A DNA stretch of 64,000 nt, taken from Candidatus Fraserbacteria bacterium (GTDB taxonomy: Bacteria; Bipolaricaulota; Bipolaricaulia; RBG-16-55-9; JAJCYT01). The translations under genes were made by a program, and so were the position numbers. Numbering within the stretch: position 1 is the stretch's first letter; every line of letters starts with the position of its first letter. Of the stretch, positions 58,297 through 64,000 are shown piece by piece. The stretch lies in NCBI GenBank assembly GCA_029262795.1, contig JAJCYT010000006.1, positions 1 to 64,000 of the forward strand, in the 5' to 3' direction. Below the pieces are notes generated by a model. The model worked only from the letters and a program-made list of their open reading frames with translations, was not told the origin of the DNA and made no database searches.

Positions 58297-60435
58297 CTAA
58301 CAATTGTCAGCGGAATCAACTAATTTAACAGGTACAGAAAAACTATTGTTGATTTCGTTGCTTTCCAAGACATCTTCGCCTTCGTCAAGCAGCATGCCCA
58401 AGAAATAATCACCCAACTCTAAATTTTCCAATACGCCTACATCAACAAACAGACGCTCTGCTGCACCCGGTGACAGGTCAGCAATAGAATCACGACCGCC
58501 AAGCAGCACCTGATCCTGTCGGTCAATGATTTCATCGTCTGATAAATAGATACCGGACATAAACCCACGCGCGTTGGCTTGGCCAATGTTGCGAACGAAC
58601 ACAGTGAGTTGTGGTGGATTCAAAAAAGAGCCAAGCAGTAGGCACTGTGGGACTTCTTCTACATTTAAAACCAAATCAGGAAATTGTTGTTGTACAGGTG
58701 GCAATGGTTCAGCCCCACAGTTAAGAGATTCTTCCAAGACCCATTGGCGAATCATCCCACGAATTTCAGTATCTTCAATGCTAAGACCATCGGTTTCATT
58801 CACCACTTCAGCAGTGACCCAAAGGCGAATGGCTTCCAACATTTCGCTGTCATCAATTAGGTTGTTTCTATTGACATCAATTGCACAAGTGACGGTTGAA
58901 TCGGAGGGCTCTGCTGGAGGATCAGGGTCGCCTGGATCGGGATCAGGTGCATCTACTGGATCTTGTGAGCCTCCGGTTGTGAATGATGTGGGCGCAGACC
59001 AAGCCACTTCTGAGGTGATTCCATCCTGGCTCAGTGGGCGAGTGCGCCAGTAATAGACGGTGCCAGGGACGAGTAAACCTTGAGGCACCTGGTGGCTGGT
59101 GCTGTTGCCAGTCATTTCTCCTGAATCAAAGACCACATGGCGGGTTGCAAAAATTGGTTGTGTTCCTACCTGCCAGCGAACATTGCTTAGCTCACAGTTT
59201 TGCGGTACCCCTGCAGTGCCACCAAAGCGCATGGTGAGTGTGGGATTTAACACCACGCCCACAGCCCCTCTGGTTGGTGAAATGTGTTCAATCGGGGGCC
59301 ATAAGCATGTTTCTTCCAAATCAATCAGGTTCCCTGTTGTGAAAGTTGAAAAGGAACTCCACGCGCTTGGGTCGCTTAGATTGCTGTGCAATCGCGCTCG
59401 CCAGCGATACGTGGTGGCGGTTTCCAGCACGCCTTCTGGTAGGCTGTTAAAAGACAATAACCCATTGCTTGACGTGATGGTGAATCCAGATTGATCGTTA
59501 TCTTCAACAGAAAGAATTTGCCATTGGGTGGCATTGTGTTCGCACACATTTGCTGGCTCTGGTCCGAGATCTATCTCCATTAAGGGTGTTGTGTTGATGC
59601 CAGTTGCATTGCTGGCAGGCGTTAGGTTTAAAACAGTTGGCCAACTGCACGGCTGAGCATCGATCTGAGATACGATGGTGAAATCTGTGGGCGTGGTCCA
59701 AGGGCCAACTTCACCGCCGATGCCTAAAATTCTCACATGCCAGTAATAATCAGTATTTGCCATTAACGCATTCTCTGGGATGATAAAACGAAAGCTGTCC
59801 GTGCCTTCGCCAGTTTGAGAAAACACCAGTGTATCAATATCAAAGCTTGGGTCAGTGGCAATTTGCCATTCGGCCAAATTTGTTTCGCAACGAGGTTGAG
59901 CGCCAAAGCCGGATATTTCCCAACTCAATGTGGGAGATTCTAAAATGCGAGCCCCATTTCCCGGAGAAAAATTTGTTAGCCTATCCAGATTACAGGCAAC
60001 AGTTTTAAAAGAAGCTGCGTCCGCAAATTGGCCTGCAAGTTCAACACCATCCGATAGGAATGATGTGGCTGCCCGCCAATAATAGGTGGTGTTCGTATTG
60101 AGAATATCAACAGGAAGTGTGACCACATCAAGATCCGTTTGATTGGCCAAACCCAACAAAGTTGAAAACACTAAACTATCTTGTTGGAATTCAGGTTGTG
60201 AAGCCACCTGAATCCAGGTGCGAAACGGCGTACAATCTCCTTCATCAGATTGCTCATCCGTTCTCAAAATAATCGCCAATGTTGGCGTGAGTGAAACATC
60301 CTCTGCCTCATCTTCGGGCACACTCAACTCTGGTGCTGGAATGGATGATCCACACTGAGCCCATACCATTTGATTGAAACTGAAGACGGATATTAAGATT
60401 GTCACAATAAGACTGGCAGACGAAAACACTTTCAT
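58297..60435 (-). CDS. Large secreted multidomain protein: Fn3-like repeats, dockerin-like loops, CARDB
   Basis: 712 aa. Signal peptide (LIVTILISVFSFNQMVWAQ). Four ~100-residue Fn3-type repeats share the pattern W-IATDPSFDID-L-F...YYWHVRI or TYRWRARL and PTSFTTG (for example LAEWQIATDPSFDIDTLVFS, TYYWRAATSFLSDG). After a Pro/Asp linker (DAPDPDPGDPDPPAEPSDS) come calcium loops (DVNRNNLIDDSEMLEAIRLW, LSIEDTEIRGMIRQW) and a CARDB-like end (VRNIGQANARGFMSGIYLSD, GDYFLGMLLDEGEDVLESNE). Likely a surface or matrix protein. Confidence 0.8.
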   Translation of the reverse strand: MKVFSSASLIVTILISVFSFNQMVWAQCGSSIPAPELSVPEDEAEDVSLTPTLAIILRTDEQSDEGDCTPFRTWIQVASQPEFQQDSLVFSTLLGLANQTDLDVVTLPVDILNTNTTYYWRAATSFLSDGVELAGQFADAASFKTVACNLDRLTNFSPGNGARILESPTLSWEISGFGAQPRCETNLAEWQIATDPSFDIDTLVFSQTGEGTDSFRFIIPENALMANTDYYWHVRILGIGGEVGPWTTPTDFTIVSQIDAQPCSWPTVLNLTPASNATGINTTPLMEIDLGPEPANVCEHNATQWQILSVEDNDQSGFTITSSNGLLSFNSLPEGVLETATTYRWRARLHSNLSDPSAWSSFSTFTTGNLIDLEETCLWPPIEHISPTRGAVGVVLNPTLTMRFGGTAGVPQNCELSNVRWQVGTQPIFATRHVVFDSGEMTGNSTSHQVPQGLLVPGTVYYWRTRPLSQDGITSEVAWSAPTSFTTGGSQDPVDAPDPDPGDPDPPAEPSDSTVTCAIDVNRNNLIDDSEMLEAIRLWVTAEVVNETDGLSIEDTEIRGMIRQWVLEESLNCGAEPLPPVQQQFPDLVLNVEEVPQCLLLGSFLNPPQLTVFVRNIGQANARGFMSGIYLSDDEIIDRQDQVLLGGRDSIADLSPGAAERLFVDVGVLENLELGDYFLGMLLDEGEDVLESNEINNSFSVPVKLVDSADNC

Positions 60436-60521
60436 AAAGCCCCCTATCTACACTCTTGACCAAAGTATAAACGGAAATTGCAAAATGAGTCTAATTAAAA
60501 TCCTAACCTGATTTATGAGTT

Positions 60522-60911
60522 TTATTTTTCCTGGAAATCTTGTTTTCTTTTGTGTTTTCGATATTGGATATATATAAAAACTAACATCAAATAAAAAAGA
60601 GTTGCCATATACCATAAATCTGGAAAATAATTATCAAAGAGACGTTCTATTGCATCAAGGCTAATGAAAATCGGTAAAATAGTTGCTACGATTTTCGGGA
60701 TGGTGAGCCATTCCCATGAATCTTTCTTGTTACCTGCTGGTTTATAAACACGCAAATAAAACCATGAATATGCTAGAGTTGATCCAAGCAAAGCCATCCA
60801 ATCAAGAAAAATTAAATTTTGATTGAACACATAATTCTTGAGGAAAGAATTTATTAACCCAGATATAATAAGACCAAGTAAAAATTTTAAAAGGGGTTTG
60901 TTGTTTAGCAT
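60522..60911 (-). CDS. Membrane protein, unknown function
   Basis: 129 aa. Four hydrophobic segments (LLKFLLGLIISGLINSFL, LIFLDWMALLGSTLAYSWFY, VATILPIFISLDAIERLF, MATLFYLMLVFIYIQYRKHK) and a basic C-terminus. No family recognised. Nine bases separate it from the acetyltransferase gene, so probably one operon. Confidence 0.55.
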   Translation of the reverse strand: MLNNKPLLKFLLGLIISGLINSFLKNYVFNQNLIFLDWMALLGSTLAYSWFYLRVYKPAGNKKDSWEWLTIPKIVATILPIFISLDAIERLFDNYFPDLWYMATLFYLMLVFIYIQYRKHKRKQDFQEK

Positions 60912-60920
60912 GAGTATATA

Positions 60921-61466
60921 CTAGTTAGAATCATTTTTGCCTTCACTAAAATATTCATTTCTGAGTAAAGAATAACATTCCAAATCAACAAATTCACCTC
61001 GATGCCAAATGGCCTGTCGTGCAACACCTTCTTTTTGAAAGCCATTTTTGAGGGCAACCCGTCTTGATGCTTCATTGCCGATATCTACGGCTAACTGTAT
61101 GCGATTGATGCGCTCTGTATCAAAAATATATTCTAACATCATATTCAAGGCTTCTGTCATAATGCCCTTACCTCTACTCTCCTGATCGTAGAGGATGTAT
61201 CCCACTTCTTTGGCTTGGTGGTAAGTAACGGTTTGCATGTAGAAGATAATGCCCAAAACACGGTCCTGCTTGTCCACAACAACAAATTGGCGGTAATCAT
61301 CTTTCCAAAAGCCATGTTCCTGAAATGCTTTTCTAAACCCAGGATAAGAATTAAAGCTCATGTGAAAATCTACGCCACGCCCTTCCAGATCAGATTCCAT
61401 TTCGTAAAGCGTGTCTAAATCCTTTTCATAAGTCAGTCGCAAATTGATATTTTTTCCTCGAATCAT
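60921..61466 (-). CDS. GNAT-family N-acetyltransferase (RimJ/RimL-type)
   Basis: 181 aa. MIRGKNINLRLTYEKDLDTL, VVVDKQDRVLGIIFYMQTVT, EVGYILYDQESRGKGIMTEA and FDTERINRIQLAVDIGNEAS followed by RRVALKNGFQKEGVARQ. The acetyl-CoA loop (RGKGIMTE) is present. The RimJ/SpeG-like layout suggests acetylation of protein N-termini or amines. AGGAGG-like TCAGGAGGAC precedes the ATG. Confidence 0.88.
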   Translation of the reverse strand: MIRGKNINLRLTYEKDLDTLYEMESDLEGRGVDFHMSFNSYPGFRKAFQEHGFWKDDYRQFVVVDKQDRVLGIIFYMQTVTYHQAKEVGYILYDQESRGKGIMTEALNMMLEYIFDTERINRIQLAVDIGNEASRRVALKNGFQKEGVARQAIWHRGEFVDLECYSLLRNEYFSEGKNDSN

Positions 61467-61586
61467 TGTGTCCTCCTGAGAAAGTTAAATTACCCTGTTT
61501 CAGCAGAAATTCCCACCTAAGTTTCAAATCCTTTTCCCATAGAATGACAAGTCGAACTTTAATGACAATAAAGGAGTCTCTTTATA

Positions 61587-61880
61587 ATGCAATTCCATAT
61601 CAGCGACTTTTTCATTGGCTGGTTCCTGATGAACGCCATGCCACATCTTCTGGTTGCACAAACTGAAGTTCGTTTTCTCAGCCTGTTTGGTTACAGCATT
61701 AAGGCCAATTATGGTTATGCAGTATTTAATTTATTTGTCGCACTGATTCTATTTCAGATCCAATATGGCTTGAACAATTTATTCAATCACGGGCTGTTCT
61801 TGGGCGCATTGTTCATTCTTGTTGCGTATATTTTTTCAGGGAGATATTTCTACAAATTATTCAAGGCTCCAACAAATTGA
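61587..61880 (+). CDS. Membrane protein, unknown function
   Basis: 97 aa. AAGGAG lies upstream of the ATG. Hydrophobic segments (FFIGWFLMNAMPHLLV, GYAVFNLFVALILFQI, LGALFILVAYIFSGRYFY). Its last 20 bases overlap the convergent 2H phosphoesterase gene. No family recognised. Confidence 0.5.
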   Translation: MQFHISDFFIGWFLMNAMPHLLVAQTEVRFLSLFGYSIKANYGYAVFNLFVALILFQIQYGLNNLFNHGLFLGALFILVAYIFSGRYFYKLFKAPTN

Positions 61881-62406
61881 ATGAGCACATGGAATACCAT
61901 CGACCATTGACTCTCTTCCAGAGATGGATAGCATTGACTCGACTCTTGAATGGAAGTTGGTATCCGTGATTCCTGTGAAAATCCGATTCAATTTGTTCTA
62001 ATTGTTGAATATTGGAATGATGGGCAATCGTCAAATGTGGTATTGAATTTTTATGAGCACCTTCATAGGGAAGATAGTCTGGAAATGCTTGTGATACTGC
62101 CTGTATCAAAGCCTTAAGCGAAATCATCGGAGTTGGCTCCAGATATAATACTTCAGGAAATTTTTTCGTTTGATGGAATACAATTTCAAAAGTTGTGATT
62201 GCAGAAAATATATCAGTTAACTTCGACAATGTATTTTTATCAATTTTGTCGGGATGCTTGAATGGGTAGAGGATTGTAATATGTGCAGGCATGCCAAGTT
62301 TCGAAGATGGATCAAATTGATCTCTAATAGGCTTTACAAATGATTCAGCTTCTGGAATCAGTATGGCTAAGGCTGTTAAATCTTTTACTATTTTTGGTTC
62401 AATCAT
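61861..62406 (-). CDS. 2'-5' RNA ligase superfamily (2H phosphoesterase) protein
   Basis: 181 aa. Two HxT motifs: GMPAHITILYPFKHP near residue 40 and NSIPHLTIAHHSN near residue 125. These define the 2H phosphoesterase fold (cyclic phosphodiesterase or RNA ligase-like). It starts within the coding region of a 31-aa protein (8-base overlap), so translation is probably coupled. Confidence 0.85.
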   Translation of the reverse strand: MIEPKIVKDLTALAILIPEAESFVKPIRDQFDPSSKLGMPAHITILYPFKHPDKIDKNTLSKLTDIFSAITTFEIVFHQTKKFPEVLYLEPTPMISLKALIQAVSQAFPDYLPYEGAHKNSIPHLTIAHHSNIQQLEQIESDFHRNHGYQLPFKSRVNAIHLWKRVNGRWYSMCSFNLLEP

Positions 62407-62494
62407 CTTCAGTAAGTTTTTGTCTCACCTGCTTTTGTTCAAAAAATACTTTTTCTTCTCGCCTTGGATATTCTATGAATGATTTCTTAGCCAT
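62399..62494 (-). CDS. 31-aa basic protein coupled to the 2H phosphoesterase gene
   Basis: GGGGAGG precedes the ATG at 62494. The product is MAKKSFIEYPRREEKVFFEQ followed by KQVRQKLTEDD. Its stop overlaps the next start in ATGATTGA. The good ribosome site and the overlap support a real small protein; it may equally be a translation-coupling leader. Confidence 0.55.
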   Translation of the reverse strand: MAKKSFIEYPRREEKVFFEQKQVRQKLTEDD

Positions 62495-62602
62495 ACCCAA
62501 CCTCCCCTAAGTTTTTAAAAGAGTAAAATTTGGTTTTCTATAGGATAAATTAAGAAAATTGCTTTGACCAATTTTTAGTCGTAAGCTGCAAGAGATTGGC
62601 TT

Positions 62603-63013
62603 ATGTTACCATTTCTTAATTTTACGCGGATGGTTATGCTGGTATCAACTTCTGTAGTGATCTTCGTTCCGCTGGGCGTCGAATCATTTGCTGATATTGC
62701 TTGTGGTTTAGGCTTGTTGGTTGGACTGATTGCGTCTGTTGTGTTGTACTTTACCGACATTTCCAGCGTTCGCCTTCGCACTTTTTTTGAAGCCAAACAA
62801 ACCGAACCTGCGCTTGACCACACAGACTCTCGTTTAAAACTCTATCTAACGACGGGGTTATTGGGGTTTATCATTGGAACAATGTTTGTCCTCACTGCGG
62901 GATTAAGCCTCACCCCTGTATCTTGTCTGGCTTTGACGGGGCTAAGTTTTCTTGCACTGGGCTTTTTAGATCTAAAAATCTTTTTCAAAATTCGACACAA
63001 CTTGGATAAATAA
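62603..63013 (+). CDS. Membrane protein with four helices
   Basis: 136 aa. MVMLVSTSVVIFVPLGVES, DIACGLGLLVGLIASVVLYF, YLTTGLLGFIIGTMFVLTAG, LALTGLSFLALGFLDLKIFF. The ATG used has no obvious ribosome site, so a slightly different start is possible. Family unknown. Confidence 0.5.
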   Translation: MLPFLNFTRMVMLVSTSVVIFVPLGVESFADIACGLGLLVGLIASVVLYFTDISSVRLRTFFEAKQTEPALDHTDSRLKLYLTTGLLGFIIGTMFVLTAGLSLTPVSCLALTGLSFLALGFLDLKIFFKIRHNLDK

Positions 63014-63025
63014 ATTCAGTTAGTT

Positions 63026-63739
63026 TCAAGGAATCAATCTCGGATGATTAAAGCTCAACTCACCACTGCCGAAAATGACAATGCCGAACAGTCTGACATT
63101 GCGCCAGTTGAGGGAGCTGGGTGAGACTGGTTTGTTGAGCGAGAGGGTCATATCACCAGCTTCGTTGACAGATTTGCTGAAGAAAGCCCAGCCTTTGCCG
63201 AATTTTTTGTTCAGAGATGCCTCATCGCCTTCGGACGAATCGTCAAACAGCCTGGACAACGCATCGGCCAGGGACAATCCTTCTGCTTCGAGTGCGAAGA
63301 AGCGGACTTCAAAATCGCCTTCATAGCTGAGAATATTCAGGACCAAGCGTTGTGCATCTTCCAGATCCTGAGGTTTGTTGAAGCCGTAAGCCAGCACGGC
63401 GGCGTTGTTACCACAGTTAGGGTCAATCGAAATGTCCACCTGTTCGTTTTCGATGCGGAGAGTGTTGGTGCCTTCCTGATCATCGGTGCTTGAGAAAATT
63501 TCCACCTGACGCGTGCCAGCCGTGAACTCGTTCGTCTGGAACGTCCCGCGCATAGAATCCCCACCGCAATCGATGGCTTCGAGTAAGTCCGTGCCCGCGA
63601 GCGGATCAATCGATACAGCGCCGCCACCTTGGAAGATGAATTGATTTGTGGACAAATACTGTGGGTTCGTATAAAAAAACAACCCAAAACCGCCAATTAG
63701 CACCGCGCAAAATGCCAGATATGCACCAACAACTTTCAT
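63026..63739 (-). CDS. Membrane-anchored protein, paralogue of 14805
   Basis: 237 aa from the ATG at 63739 (GGAGGGCAAAGG upstream). Anchor (VVGAYLAFCAVLIGGFGLFF). GTDLLEAIDCGGDSMRGTFQ, DISIDPNCGNNAAVLAYGFN and AQRLVLNILSYEGDFEVRFF. The end NKPVSPSSLNWRNVRLFG, then IVIFGSGELSFNHPRLIP matches the C-terminus of the protein at 14805 (YVYGTGKLVLGSPKF). Function unknown. Confidence 0.6.
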   Translation of the reverse strand: MKVVGAYLAFCAVLIGGFGLFFYTNPQYLSTNQFIFQGGGAVSIDPLAGTDLLEAIDCGGDSMRGTFQTNEFTAGTRQVEIFSSTDDQEGTNTLRIENEQVDISIDPNCGNNAAVLAYGFNKPQDLEDAQRLVLNILSYEGDFEVRFFALEAEGLSLADALSRLFDDSSEGDEASLNKKFGKGWAFFSKSVNEAGDMTLSLNKPVSPSSLNWRNVRLFGIVIFGSGELSFNHPRLIP

Positions 63740-63802
63740 CCTTTGCCCTCCAATGATGTCTGGGTACATTTCATTATATTGGATGTTTCACTCAAAGCGC
63801 GA

Positions 63803-63828
63803 AAAGCCTCCCACACCAGGGAGGCTTT
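63803..63828 (-). terminator. Rho-independent terminator
   Basis: AAAGCCTCCC and GGGAGGCTTT form a 10-bp stem with a 6-base loop. On the minus strand TTCGCG follows the final T-run (TTTT). It terminates the partial gene at 63863. Confidence 0.8.
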
Positions 63829-63862
63829 CTTGAGTCTGGATGGAGATTTTTGAATTGATTTA

Positions 63863-64000
63863 CTAAAGCTGACCGGCTCGCGCCATCACGATTTCCTGAA
63901 CCGAAAGTTGTTTGATCGCTTGAAGCATTGAATTGTTGAGTCCATAACCTCTGCGCGACTCCTGACCTCGATTTTGACCAAGCATTTTCTGGAGTCGTTT
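63863..64000 (-). CDS. Partial CDS (C-terminal 45 residues), family unknown
   Basis: The frame is open from the window edge: KRLQKMLGQNRGQESRRGYG, then LNNSMLQAIKQLSVQEIVMA, ending RAGQL before TAG at 63865-63863. Basic and helical. Too short to assign. Confidence 0.5.
   Translation of the reverse strand, partial: KRLQKMLGQNRGQESRRGYGLNNSMLQAIKQLSVQEIVMARAGQL

Noticed and set aside
1..64000. CRISPR arrays, tRNA, rRNA or insertion sequences
   Set aside because: No regularly spaced direct repeats, no tRNA T-arm signatures with a matching acceptor stem, no rRNA and no transposase were found by eye.

Overview
The window falls into two parts that do not look alike. Bases 1 to about 9,810 are AT-rich and hold six genes, all on the minus strand: lysS (cut by the window edge), a PATAN/TPR protein, a stand-alone sigma-54 activator of PspF size, a large Ser/Thr kinase with TPRs, a TolC-type outer-membrane protein and a small membrane protein. 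The kinase/TPR style recalls planctomycete-like bacteria, but this is only an impression. From about 9,850 to the end, base composition, codon use, terminators and gene style change. This part has many secreted proteins and lipoproteins, EF-hand/dockerin-like segments, FlgD/T9SS-like C-termini, convergent terminators and many starts without a Shine-Dalgarno sequence. I take it to come from a different, probably uncultured, didermal or otherwise secretion-rich bacterium. The change coincides with a hairpin and a hyperacidic low-complexity gene, so a chimeric assembly is possible; a real acquisition cannot be excluded.

Layout of the second part. 9.85-14.8 kb: hyperacidic secreted protein, broken zinc-ribbon gene, DUF302 protein, a glycine-rich membrane-protein pair (one copy frameshifted), a gene-poor stretch with candidate structured RNA, and small ORFs. 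14.8-38.3 kb: ordinary accessory and housekeeping genes (nucleotidyltransferase/partner pair, DoxX, two neutral zinc peptidases, BNR-type protein, metallophosphoesterase, vWA protein, OmpR-type two-component system, beta-propellers, RidA, RNase HI, a TetR/truncated-haemoglobin divergon, ArsR, a nonsense-broken DUF6058 gene, an ABM monooxygenase, zinc phospholipase C-like protein, orphan SecD P1 domain, deoxyribosyltransferase). 38.4-55.3 kb: a phage-like particle locus. 55.5-64 kb: secreted and lipoprotein genes including two metalloprotease-like paralogues, an Fn3/CARDB protein, GNAT, a 2H phosphoesterase and membrane proteins.

The most interesting system is the 38.4-55.3 kb phage-like locus. 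Head genes (scaffold/protease-like protein, decoration protein, Mu gpT-like capsid protein) and small structural genes form one minus-strand operon (55,274 to 49,730). Three more minus-strand units (48,107-46,825; 43,676-41,123; 40,294-38,381) encode a connector-like protein, lectin-like proteins, two fibre proteins with matching N-termini and a fibre-chaperone-like protein. Host-type genes lie between the units: subtilase, DinB, VOC, MOSC and a glutamine amidotransferase. The first gene of each unit has no Shine-Dalgarno sequence. Each is instead preceded by the same element, ending exactly at the ATG: TCATCGT, five bases, WTTARACTT, five bases, ATG (one copy is degenerate). A fifth copy with one extra spacer base lies before an HTH gene at 15,572, about 23 kb away. 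This suggests a dispersed, co-regulated phage remnant or gene-transfer-agent-like particle. No portal, large terminase, tape measure, integrase or lysis gene is visible here.

A second clear regulatory structure is the TetR/haemoglobin intergenic region (32,820-32,871), where two face-to-face promoters each carry one arm of a perfect 17-bp inverted repeat. Four genes in the second part are broken (10,635; 11,540; 34,307; 46,542), which may reflect real decay or sequencing errors.
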